Origin: Coemansia sp. RSA 487 | Lineage: Eukaryota > Kickxellomycota > Kickxellomycetes > Kickxellales > Kickxellaceae | DNA length: 64,000 bases | Direction: 5' to 3' | Assembly (NCBI GenBank): GCA_027577595.1 | Contig: JANBRJ010000004.1 | Span: forward strand, 186,001 to 250,000 | Part shown: one piece after another, positions 45,929 to 61,234 of the stretch | How the letters are laid out: each line of letters starts with the position of its first letter | Position numbering within the stretch: position 1 is the stretch's first letter | Notes under the pieces: generated by a model | Databases searched by the model: none | Told to the model about the DNA's origin: nothing | What the model saw: only the letters and a program-made list of their open reading frames with translations | Translations under genes and position numbers: made by a program

Positions 45929-47540
45929 TTTGCAAACTGTTTACAACGCTTGACACTAATCTGAGAGCAAAGCGACAGTGCTCCTTATGTATCTATTTTC
46001 CTGTTCCTGTTGTTACGTCCGAGCGCTGGAGCGAATAATAGAGTCCTTTTAGTGTGACCACTGCGTGGCTTTTTGCGTCCACTGTTTCGGGCTGAAAAAG
46101 AAATAAAAAGAAAAAACTACAATGAATGTAAGGGAATCCCAGTTAGAAACAAAAGGCCTGTTAGCCAAAAAAATTAAACTTGTGAAATTGTAAATAGAAG
46201 ACAACTAGTTATGCCAAATGAGAACACCAACAAAGAAAGGGTTCTTTAAAGACAACAAAAAACGCGCTGGTGAGAGCAGTAGAAGACGACAGAGAAGCAG
46301 AGCTACTGCTTTTGTGACAGGACACGGAAATGGACAAGGCGGAAAATAAGTGTTGGTAAAAACTATTGCAATTCAAATAAAAAATTATAGTACAAGCTGT
46401 GCGTGTTCAACAGATGGGAAAAGACTTTTCACTCCTGAATATCAGAATAACACCAGCTTCATCAGCCAGCAGAATCGCAACAAAAGAAAAACAGGCAAGG
46501 GACGCATGCAGTGATTTTTATGTGCGACTGATAAAAATAGGAGCTTCACTGTGTCAATACCACAAAATGATAGGCTTAGAGGCGAGTAAAGCTTGGTCTT
46601 ACATATTGTTACCGCTTTTGACCAGAGTCAGCGGAATCTATCAATTCAAAGGGCTAAAAGGAACAACATTTCAAACGAGAGGACCAACTGTCAATGAAGA
46701 GACAAAGGCAGCTATCACAATGCTGTATGAGCACTGTGGCGTCCATCTTTGTGCTGCTAATTTCACAAGTCAAGAGGCAATAGCTAGGTTTGCTTGCTTT
46801 CCTGCGACAGTCTGGATGTCAAAAAGGCAGAGCTAATGTATTTTTGGCTATCTGCACAGGCAGGCACTATTCTGTATGCTATTTAAAGAGATAGAGGTCG
46901 TACCTGTTGATGTTTAGTGCTAGCTTGGCGTTGTTTCGTTAGGTTTCGTTTTGCGATAAGGGCAAACCTTTTCTCGAGAAAAAGGCTAGTGCTGTTGGCC
47001 AAGGTAAAGGTGTAAACGTTTTAGTAGAGGAAGGTATCGAAAGATACTAGAGATACGGAGAGAATAGGGCTAAAGGGGGTTTGGGCGTAAAAAGAGGAGA
47101 TGGAAGAGTATGAGAAAAAGGTATATAAAAGCACTGGCGGAACAGAGCGTGGAAAAGAAAAATGTCAGAAAGACGCCTCCTTTCGATATCACCAACACAC
47201 AGACTCCAGCCCGCCTTGCAAAAGCACGCACGCTCGGCTACAAACTGAAAGGTAGACCGCCAAAACCTGTTGATCACCACTCCCTTCTTTTTCCGTGCGC
47301 ATGGTTCGCCAATCATTTTCTTTCCAAAACAAACATCATTTGATGCTCTGATTATGTGTGGGCCAGCTCATCGGTCTTGCATTTCGATGACTGAGAACTG
47401 GCTTCACATGCTTCTGTGCCTTTTGTGCAGCGCTGTTGGCTCGAAAATTAATTTATTTGCCTGCTTATTTGGTGCTGTTATCATTCAAAGCAGTATCTTG
47501 CAAGCTATAAATGTGTGAAAACGCTGTTAGCACGCAAAGG
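45929..47540. other. Intergenic region between RAX1-like and UPF0014 genes
   Basis: This 1.6-kb AT-rich region has no secure gene. A plus-strand frame with ATG at 46414 (to 46836, 140 codons) shows no recognised domain. A second frame, ATG 47110 to 47343, contains TPARLAKARTLGYKLKG, reminiscent of a conserved stretch of ribosomal protein eL15, but the rest of that protein is missing. The 5' region of the RAX1-like gene lies at the left end. Confidence 0.4.
47122..47130 (+). promoter_or_regulatory. TATA-like element in the intergenic region
   Basis: TATATAAAA lies 38 bp before an ATG at 47161 that opens only 28 codons. It could mark a short transcript or noncoding RNA, or be part of the AT-rich background. 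Confidence 0.3.
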
Positions 47541-49253
47541 TTAACTCTTGGTACCACCAGTCGATGGGCTATCATCGCTGTGCTTTCCCAGCAGCAGCTC
47601 GTCCGCCTGTTGACCTTGCTGACTGTGGCTTCCTGGTTGACACATCGATCGCTGCTTCCTCTTGACAAAGTGTTTCACTTTGCGGTTTCTAGCAAGATCG
47701 TTGCGTGTAAACTGCCTAGTCCCAGTGTCCAAACCCTGCTTTCTGCTGCTTCTGCCATTGTCCATGGAGCTTGGTCCTAACATTGCACCAACCAGTCCTG
47801 GCGGATGCGGTATCACAATGTCGCCAGGATCGTCGTGGTAGCCATAGCACTCCACTGGTGTTTTGCTTCCGTCTTCAAGTTCGTGTTTTGGACGAAATGG
47901 GCAACAGGCACACCAATTACCCTTCCACCCTTCGTCTCCAACGCAAATGTATTCTGGCGCAGGCACGCCGTCTTTTGCCGGCTGCCACCTTCTGCCTGTC
48001 TTTCCACACACCATACGACATTGTCTAGCAGCTTCTTCGATATCCATGTTGTCGCTCACCCGTGTTTCTAGGCGTCTCTCGTCCTGCCTAGGTTCCGGCA
48101 AAGGCGTGCTTCTTGTGGTCTTTATGCTTTTCCTCTTGTCTGTCTGACGTGCATCATCGCTTGATAGGAATTTTCTGTATACAGTGCTGCGTCTGTGTCT
48201 AGACGAGAGTCCCAGATCAGACATGGGTCGACAGTTTGAACGGAGACGTTCAAGACGTACACTGCTGCGGGATCTTTCATTCTCGTCGCTGCCTTCCCCG
48301 GTGGCAATCCCAATGTGTTGTGACACCTCTGAAACAGTCAACCTATCTAGTCGAAGTCTAGGTGTCTTGTCCACCAGAGTGAATGCGCAAAAGAGAACTG
48401 AGAGTAACGTACTGCTTGCGGTAGATGCAGATATCATAAACAGGATTATCTGCTGGTAACGTGCGGCTTCCTGTACGTCCGACCCACCCAAGATCCAGCC
48501 AGTCATCATTCCTGGTATTGATATAAGACCCGTTATACTCATGTTTGTGATTGTTGGAAGCAGCGCGTTTCGAAGTGCATCCACAACCACCGGCTTTGTT
48601 GCCTCCCACCTCGATGAGCCGTAGCACAGTGCAGTTTCAACGCGGTCTCGATGTGTATCCAACGAATCCATCACAGAACCCAGGCCAATTGAAACACCAA
48701 TCATGCACTTTCCAAATGTCATTCCAACCGTTGGTATAAATCTGACGGCTGTGTACGCTGGTTTCATATTCAGCGCGTACGCGTTGCCAAACAAAGAGAC
48801 GCCGACTGCGCTGCTGGTAATGAATACAAGCGTGCCTGTATACATCCACGGAAACTGTCTCTTTGCTCGCCAGTAGGTCACCTCAAAGGCCGCTAAAAGG
48901 CCAAGAACCAATGTCATTCCAAAAATGAAAACCGGGTTATCGGTCAAAAATATCTGCTTTAGTACTAAACCGAGGGCTGTTAGTTGCACAACGCATCTTA
49001 CGGCTGCAATGATCAAGCTCGCGCTTAGCCCAAGCCCAAACCACATGGACAGTACAATATTGAATCCGAGAAGAAGCGCTGCAAGTCCGACATTCTCCCA
49101 TGTCACTGGTTTGTCTGACATGTCTGGTTTGTCCGATTTATCGTCTGTGTTGTTCAGCGAATAGGTATATGCTGTTTTGGCTTGCGAGGCATACTGCGTC
49201 GTAAATGACAGCATATTCCACTGTAGCAGCGACACACACCAATCAACAAACAT
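47541..49253 (-). CDS. UPF0014/FetB-like membrane protein with cysteine-rich tail
   Basis: The 570-residue product starts at ATG 49253. Residues 45-300 form the UPF0014 membrane domain: seven or so helices with AAVRCVVQLTALGLVL, AFEVTYWRAKRQFPWMY, GNAYALNMKP, VETALCYGSSRWEATKPVV, LPTITNMSITGLISIPGMMTGWILGG and AARYQQIILFM. Bacterial FetB, the partner of ATPase FetA, exports iron; plant ALS3 of the same family, with STAR1, confers aluminium tolerance. Residues 301-570 are an added hydrophilic tail. Part of it (412-469) has seven cysteines, including a C-A-C-C cluster at 448-451, and histidines follow. This may bind metal or be redox-sensitive, but I do not recognise the domain. A tail-less paralogue lies directly upstream on the same strand. 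Confidence 0.82.
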   Translation of the reverse strand: MFVDWCVSLLQWNMLSFTTQYASQAKTAYTYSLNNTDDKSDKPDMSDKPVTWENVGLAALLLGFNIVLSMWFGLGLSASLIIAAVRCVVQLTALGLVLKQIFLTDNPVFIFGMTLVLGLLAAFEVTYWRAKRQFPWMYTGTLVFITSSAVGVSLFGNAYALNMKPAYTAVRFIPTVGMTFGKCMIGVSIGLGSVMDSLDTHRDRVETALCYGSSRWEATKPVVVDALRNALLPTITNMSITGLISIPGMMTGWILGGSDVQEAARYQQIILFMISASTASSTLLSVLFCAFTLVDKTPRLRLDRLTVSEVSQHIGIATGEGSDENERSRSSVRLERLRSNCRPMSDLGLSSRHRRSTVYRKFLSSDDARQTDKRKSIKTTRSTPLPEPRQDERRLETRVSDNMDIEEAARQCRMVCGKTGRRWQPAKDGVPAPEYICVGDEGWKGNWCACCPFRPKHELEDGSKTPVECYGYHDDPGDIVIPHPPGLVGAMLGPSSMDNGRSSRKQGLDTGTRQFTRNDLARNRKVKHFVKRKQRSMCQPGSHSQQGQQADELLLGKHSDDSPSTGGTKS

Positions 49254-49646
49254 TTTTCACCGACTACACTGCAATGTTAGGCAGCCTATACAAAAACGTA
49301 TGTGTGCACAAATGGATGTTTGGGAGAAACTTGAAATACCACAAAAGATGGCAGTACATAATATTTAAAACAAATGCAAAAATAAAAAATTAGGAAGGAT
49401 CGAAATTTTGTTCCGGCGAGTCTAATTCATTTATCGGACTATAGCTCTAAAAATAAATTGAAAGAGTTGTTCAAGCATAAAACAATTGTAACTCTATTCA
49501 ATGTTCCTTATATTCGTTGGCCAAAACGTAGGTTACTGCAATGCGCTTTAGCATAACACTTGAATATTAGCTGCGAGCTAGACCGTTTTTAAGCAATGCA
49601 ATTAATGGCAATGCGGGGCTATGTGGCTAAGCGCAAAGTATGCCAT
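49254..49646. other. AT-rich spacer between the two UPF0014 genes
   Basis: No gene is seen in this 393-bp spacer. It must hold the terminator of the upstream copy and the promoter of the tailed copy. Confidence 0.5.
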
Positions 49647-50768
49647 TTATGCCAACTGCACATTGGACGATTTCCATGCCTTCATGTGCACCATATTGTT
49701 AGATCCTGACAGGGTCGGGGTTCCTTGGCCGTTGGACCTCTTACCATTCTTGTTGCCGTTGTGAGCGTCTACTTTCGCTTTTATGTGAATGTTCTCTGCA
49801 TGCAGTTTTGGGCTGCTGTCAATGACGGCAAATGCGACGTATATCACTGAAAACACCACGCCTAGAGCTACGCACGCGGCAATCATAAACATAATCACTT
49901 GCTGGTACCGAGCCGCATCCAAGACATCGGCCCCGCCGAGGATCTGGCCGCTCATCATCCCAGGGATCGCAATTAGGCCGGTTATGCTCAGTGAAGTTAT
50001 TGTTGGAAGCATCGCCGTGCGTGCAGCATCTACGACAATCGGCAAAACAGTTTCCCATCGAGACGCACCATAGCACATCATCGCCTCTACAGAGTCACGT
50101 CGTAGATCAGCCGTTGACAGAACTGTATCTACTCCTAGAGCCACTCCAACCATTGTATTTCCGTAAAGCATGCCTATGATCGGTATAAACTTTGGAGCTG
50201 CAAGAAGAGGCTTAAAGTTCATTGCGAATGCAGCTCCAAGCAGGCCAACAGCCAGAGCACTTCCAAAGATCGCAACAAAAGCAATCCAAAACATGCCCTT
50301 GACTGTGCGCTTCGCTTTCAACTCTGACACCTCAAACGCGGCGAGCCCTCCAAGAACCCCTACATGGTCAAATTACGATGTATTATGCGCAAAAATAACC
50401 TGGTGATATGTCAACTTCCTTTGTTAATATTGGTGATTTGTCAGAAAGTTGCTCGATACATGTAGCCATGTATCTATTGGAAGCAAATGCCGTGATATAG
50501 ATGCCACTTTACCTGACATGCCAACAACAACAAGGCCGCTCTCTGTGGCAAACAACCTCTTTAGAACGAGGCCAAGAACAGTAAGCTGTACGAAGCAACG
50601 TACTCCGGCAATGACTACCTGCTTCTCGAGCCGAAGCTTCATCAATGACGAGATCAGCACATTCACCAACAGCAAGAGACCCGCAAGTGCAACGTTTGTC
50701 CAAGTTAGTGACTCGGCCCCGTCGCCAGTGTCCTGTAGAGCGGTTGTTTGGTATGAAATCAAATCCAT
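49647..50768 (-). CDS. UPF0014/FetB-like membrane protein, compact paralogue
   Basis: Exons 50768-50513 and 50359-49647 join in phase 1 across a 153-nt intron to give 322 residues, close to bacterial FetB plus a short tail. The two copies align throughout: RCFVQLTVLGLVLKRLF with RCVVQLTALGLVLKQIF, GLLGAAFAMNFKP with SLFGNAYALNMKP, MMCYGASRWETVLPIVVDA with ALCYGSSRWEATKPVVVDA, and SITGLIAIPGMMSGQILGG with SITGLISIPGMMTGWILGG. The intron lies after VVVGMS, at the matching VLGLLAAFEV position where the tailed copy has none. The short C-terminus lacks the cysteine cluster. A tandem duplication with later addition of the tail in one copy is the simplest reading. The ATPase partner is not in the window. 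Confidence 0.85.
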
Positions 50769-51278
50769 TGTTTTATATGTTGTAATAGACTACAGCTTAC
50801 AATCAGCTACTTGTCAAATATATTCAGTGATAATATGAGATGATGGGATACGCCAATGGTTTCCCAATATATAGAGTACCAGATAACATTAAATAATGTA
50901 TAAACAAAGAAAAAACGTACACGTACTTTCGGGGTTAAAGGTGAAAGATGGAAAGCGCGCTCTTTCCTTTTTGCCAAAATCTGTGGCCATCAACCACAAA
51001 GAACAATTGCGTTAGTGTTGCCAAAGTGTGTCCCCATTTGCGCACTCACTTTCCTCCCAACTTTGTCATTCCCGCTTGAACCAAAAAAGGCATTATTTTT
51101 CATTGTGTTATGGAAATTGTTTAGCCACTGTTGGCATAGCCTTTTCTTGGCATTCGCCGCTGCTCAGCGATCTTATCTCAATATGCTGATCTTCACAAGC
51201 AAAAAAAGCTTCGATCAGTGGAGCGCAAAAATGAATTGAAATTAAAATAAGAAACCGATAGTGATAAAAAAAGCATGA
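50769..51278. other. Spacer between UPF0014 and NDC80 genes
   Basis: No gene is seen in these 510 bp, which hold the 5' flank of the compact UPF0014 gene and the 3' flank of NDC80. Confidence 0.5.
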
Positions 51279-53363
51279 CTACATTGCCGTGTCGTTGGAC
51301 ACAAACTGCTGAAGCTCATCCAAGCGTGCCCGTGCGTGGCCCATCATCTGCATAGTATCTTCAAGGACGGCGACAATGTCTTCGTTTACTTCACCGCGGC
51401 GCAGCCTGCATCCACGCTGAACGCTCTCCCATTCAGCCTCAGCGTGGGCCTGCGCAGCCTTGGACTGGAGCTCGCCCTGCGAAATAGTCCTCCGCATACC
51501 GACAATGTCTGCCTCCAGCTGCTCGATCTGGGCAGTGGATGCACGGGTCTCAGCCATGATAGTTTCACGCAGCTCCGTGTACATCTGATTGTGACGCTTC
51601 ACTTGCTTCACCATATCCTCTACACGTCCTTCTTTCTCCATGCGTGATTCACTCAGCTGGTCGATATTCTCGCGCAGTCTGAGAACCGCTGTTTGTGTAG
51701 CGTGCAGTTGGCTGGCAAACACATCACATGCACGCTGGAGAGCCGGACGGACATCGCGACGCAGGTCTACCGACGTGATTTTTTGACGGTCATCTGTGCG
51801 CGTGTTGATAATGAGCTCAATGTCAGCTCCCCCGAGAGGATCATCCTTCGCTGATTCTGGGAGACCCTGAGTTACTCCATCCTCGGACATCACTATGTCC
51901 TCATCATCACCGGGCTTCCCATGCTGAGCTGCAGTAGACATCGGATTATTGCGCGCGCCAATAAGCCCAAGCTTGTGAGCCTTTGATGTGTACTCTTGGC
52001 TCAGGCTCTCAACATCATCAAGGACTCGCTGGAGCTTCATCTCGCGATCCCAGACCTCGTTGACAACTTCTTTGAGCTTTGATTGAACGCCATTGAGTGT
52101 CTCTAAGAGCTGATTGTGCTCGGAATTCATACGGTCAACATCTTCGGTACTGATCTGTTGGGCATCGACGATCTTTTGCACTTCAGCCTTATCTCTCTCT
52201 AAGGCCATCTGCTCAACCTGTGCCGCATCATGCTGCTGGCGCTGCGCGGCAACATGGTCGGCCATTCTCCCGTGCTTTCTCTCCAGCGTATGGATATACT
52301 TTTCAACCTTTTCTTTATCGACTATCTGCTCCACCCTTTCGCGCTCTAGCTGCACAAGAGGCGATTCATTGCTGAGTAGAGCATCAAGCTCGATCTTTGA
52401 ATTTGCCAGCTGGCGCTCTACGTTAGCGATATCTTGAATGAGGCTGGCGTTCTTTTGGTCAAACTGCTTCGCCAGATTTGCCTCTAGCTCAGTAGGCTCA
52501 TCGCCAGAGTCTAGCCACACGGGATACGCCCGTGAAAGATAGTCAAAGAACACGCGGTCGACAAATTGGGCAGAATCTTTGAACTCTGGGTCGTTCACAT
52601 CGATATTCTGGGGGTTCATCTGTGTCACGCACTCTATAAGCTCGACAAGCCATAAAAGCATAGCCAAAAGCCCAGGCCATGTCGTCATAGAGCCTGCCGA
52701 GTGGATATGCGATTTGCTGATGTTACCGACATAAGGGTAGTGAATACCACGCAAGACGTTCAGCACGTCATCGTCAAACTTTTTCTGGTACGTGTAGCGA
52801 GGGTCCAGCTGCCCATAAAGGAATTTGAAGATATTCTGGAAGTCCTTGGCCGTGGGCATCGATAGGGTCTTTGGCGTCAGCATGCCTGGGTATGCGTGGG
52901 TCGACAGATAGTTCATAATCCTCTGCTGACCCTTGGCCATAAAGTTTCTGTCTTTGATAGGGCGCGGGTCCTTTATAGCGCTTCCGCCACGCGAAATTGT
53001 CCCTGGCATGCTGACGTTCAGTGTAGTCCGTCGCGCGCTAGCAAACACGCTAACACGCCTGTTCCCCCGATTTGTTGCTGGCGTTTGTGCAGCAAACTGT
53101 CCGCCAGCCGTAGGGTTGCGTGCGTGGGACATGGGTGGGTTGGCGCCGCCAAACATGCGGGACATCCCCACGTTGGCTGGCGTCTGGGCACCAAGAAGTC
53201 CTGGTGCCTCTGCCTTGCGTGCCGTTTTCATGACTGAACCGGGTATACCTTGTCCAAACATCGACGGTGCCATGGAGGCCCGGGGCTGGCGGAGCATCGA
53301 TGGCTGGGGTATGCCACTGCCTTCGCCAATATTCATTGTCGTTCGTCTTCTGGGATTGTTCAT
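51279..53363 (-). CDS. NDC80: Kinetochore protein NDC80/HEC1
   Basis: NDC80 is the microtubule-binding subunit of the four-protein Ndc80 complex that joins kinetochores to spindle microtubules. The 694-residue intronless product starts at ATG 53363. The N-terminal 115 residues are basic and Ser/Thr/Pro-rich, the usual Aurora B-regulated tail (MNNPRRRTT, RRVSVFASARRTTLN). A calponin-homology-like domain follows at about 120-265 (DPRPIKDRNF, LTPKTLSMPTAKDFQNIFKFLY, GIHYPYVGNISKSH, WPGLLAMLLWLVELI). From about 290 to the end it is coiled coil, broken near 465-515 by a segment (ARNNPMSTAAQHGKPGDDED) that may be the loop, which binds other microtubule factors. Length and layout fit the family. Confidence 0.95.
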   Translation of the reverse strand: MNNPRRRTTMNIGEGSGIPQPSMLRQPRASMAPSMFGQGIPGSVMKTARKAEAPGLLGAQTPANVGMSRMFGGANPPMSHARNPTAGGQFAAQTPATNRGNRRVSVFASARRTTLNVSMPGTISRGGSAIKDPRPIKDRNFMAKGQQRIMNYLSTHAYPGMLTPKTLSMPTAKDFQNIFKFLYGQLDPRYTYQKKFDDDVLNVLRGIHYPYVGNISKSHIHSAGSMTTWPGLLAMLLWLVELIECVTQMNPQNIDVNDPEFKDSAQFVDRVFFDYLSRAYPVWLDSGDEPTELEANLAKQFDQKNASLIQDIANVERQLANSKIELDALLSNESPLVQLERERVEQIVDKEKVEKYIHTLERKHGRMADHVAAQRQQHDAAQVEQMALERDKAEVQKIVDAQQISTEDVDRMNSEHNQLLETLNGVQSKLKEVVNEVWDREMKLQRVLDDVESLSQEYTSKAHKLGLIGARNNPMSTAAQHGKPGDDEDIVMSEDGVTQGLPESAKDDPLGGADIELIINTRTDDRQKITSVDLRRDVRPALQRACDVFASQLHATQTAVLRLRENIDQLSESRMEKEGRVEDMVKQVKRHNQMYTELRETIMAETRASTAQIEQLEADIVGMRRTISQGELQSKAAQAHAEAEWESVQRGCRLRRGEVNEDIVAVLEDTMQMMGHARARLDELQQFVSNDTAM

Positions 53364-53837
53364 GGTTTAGAGCTTTTTGCAGCCAACGAGTAATGGAATA
53401 AAATAAGAAGCTACTAAGAGAAAGTAAAATTAGTGACAGCGATTAAGTAAAATTGGAACAAGTACTTTGAAAATAAAAAATTCAGGAGGCAGAGAGAGGT
53501 ACAAAAGGAAGAAAAGAGCCCACCGTTTCCAGTTAAGTAATACGGAGAGTCGAAAGCAAAAAAGTAAACAAAATATTTTTTGATGCATGGTTCACATCAA
53601 TCGCAAACAATTCCGACCAATCAGCGAAGGTAATGACAATATGCCTCATTCAATGTGACCTATGCTGGAAAGACATAAAACACGATAAATATAAGGTCCC
53701 TAATGTAGAATGTGTATATTATGCTACTTGTATTTTTCTTTTTAAAATAGGAAAGTGCAATGGCAAAGCATGAGGACAGCGCACAAATAACACTACCAAA
53801 CAAAGTAAGGAAATTTTTTATTGTCATTAAAGTCGAA
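53364..53837. other. AT-rich spacer upstream of NDC80
   Basis: No gene is seen in 474 bp. It carries the NDC80 promoter and the 3' flank of the mitoribosomal gene. Confidence 0.5.
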
Positions 53838-54782
53838 TCACTGCGTCTTCAGCAGGCTGCTGTGGCTCGGCGTCATACGCTCATGAACGACAGACCAGTT
53901 GACGACCTCCCAAAAGTTGTTGATATAGGTCTCACGATCAAGGCCATAGTCCGGAATAAAAGCCTCTTGCCACATGCTCAAGCCAAGAATAGGGACAATC
54001 TTGATGAATGGACGGTGATCGATGTTTTTGGAGATCGAGGCGTATGAAGTACCTTTCATATACTTGGTCCCACTGGTCGGAACGGCCGTGAACGGGGATG
54101 TTGCGTTGAATGTATTCATTACCGATAGCTTGCCACTGCCGCTAAGCACAAGCCATGTCCAGCCATTGCCAAACATCCCAAGCGCACTCTCAGTGAACAC
54201 TTCCTTGAACCGACCAAACGATCTAAACTGGCCAGCAATCATCCGCCTGACATCCTCCCTGATTGGCCTAGGATCTTTGGTCATGGACTGCAAGAAAAAG
54301 TCAATGTTCCATGCCTGCGATGCATATCTTGTCAGCAAAGCCTGCGTGGGATTCTGGGAGGACTGGTAGATCACATCGTAAAGTGGCTTCTTCTCGTACT
54401 CGGTTCCCTCGGCAAGGCGGTTGATGTTGTTGATGAGCTCCACTTGACGCATATTATACAAGAGATCAATCGACGGCGCCGACAAGAAGGGTGCCAATCC
54501 ATCTTCTATGCTGTACGGGAGTATTGTTCGCTGGTGAAGCAAACGTACGCGAGTAAAACGCTGCTACACATATGGAAGGTCAAAGCAAAGACAAGTACTG
54601 TTAGTGCCACGATCTCCAGTTGCTAGAAAACAAACGTGATAACTAGAGCTTTCCTCTTACTGACTCTGGAACATAAGAGTAGTTTGCAAATATACAGGCA
54701 GTTATTGTGTATTCTATTAGATATGTACCATGAGCGACGGCGACGAGACAGCAACGCGAATTCGACTGGCAAGACGGAACAT
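53838..54782 (-). CDS. Mitochondrial small-subunit ribosomal protein with SOD fold (mS42/mS43)
   Basis: Exons 54782-54729 and 54563-53838 join in phase 0 across a 165-nt intron to give 259 residues. Exon 1 encodes MFRLASRIRVAVSSPSLM, an arginine- and serine-rich amphipathic mitochondrial presequence. The rest follows the iron/manganese superoxide dismutase fold: LPYSIEDGLAPFLSAPSIDLLY, ASQAWNIDFFLQSM, FTESALGMFGNGWTWLVL and IVPILGLSMWQEAFIPDYG. The metal ligands of true dismutases are replaced: the second helix histidine pair is absent and the usual WEHAYYLDY reads MWQEAFIPDY. This degenerate fold is that of yeast Mrp1 and Rsm26, paired proteins in the mitochondrial small subunit. Which of the two this is cannot be decided here. 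Confidence 0.82.
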
Positions 54783-55354
54783 GTTTTTATGCTCTAATAT
54801 GCTCTTTTTCTGTGGGCTGTATTTGATTCTATACCTGGATTCGCCCTAGAATCACTGAAGAAAAGAGATAATAAAACAAATGTTTAAATTTAAAAGGAGC
54901 AAAATGGAACAGAAAAGTTGCAAGTTTCGAATTGAGAAAGAAAGCAGAAAGCTAATTTGTGCTGGCTGAGATAAAGTTGAATTTGCTCGCTTTTGTTTTT
55001 TCACCCTGTTTTTCGACCTTATCTCGATCAAACATATTTGGCGATCAGATCAGATCAAAGTCTATTCACAAGCCCAATGGCACAGAATTCTGTCCACAAA
55101 AGGTGAGGATGGGCCGCCATAACCAAGTCGGTCACTGATTGTGTTTAAATATGCATTTGTGAATCATCTGGCTATCGGATGTGTGGGGGGACAAAGTAGC
55201 TTTTGGCTTTTATCCTTATTACATCTTCATTAACATCGCGTTATTATTGATTGATTCTTGACTCGATCAAAGTACACGCAAAGGTTCTTCATCACCCATC
55301 TAGATACAGCTGTTCGTGGAGAAAGGGAGTGACGACGTTGTCTTTGCATACGGA
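54783..55354. other. Divergent promoter of the mS42/mS43 and ECD genes
   Basis: No gene is seen in these 572 bp between two divergent start codons. GATCAGATCAGATCAAAG near 55045 is a short direct repeat. Confidence 0.45.

Positions 55355-61234
<5,880 letters not shown>

Noticed and set aside
46414-46836. 140-codon plus-strand frame
   Set aside because: No domain, AT-rich composition like the flanking spacer and no promoter sign.
55035-55070. GATCA direct repeats as a possible regulatory array
   Set aside because: Only three short units; too little to distinguish from chance.
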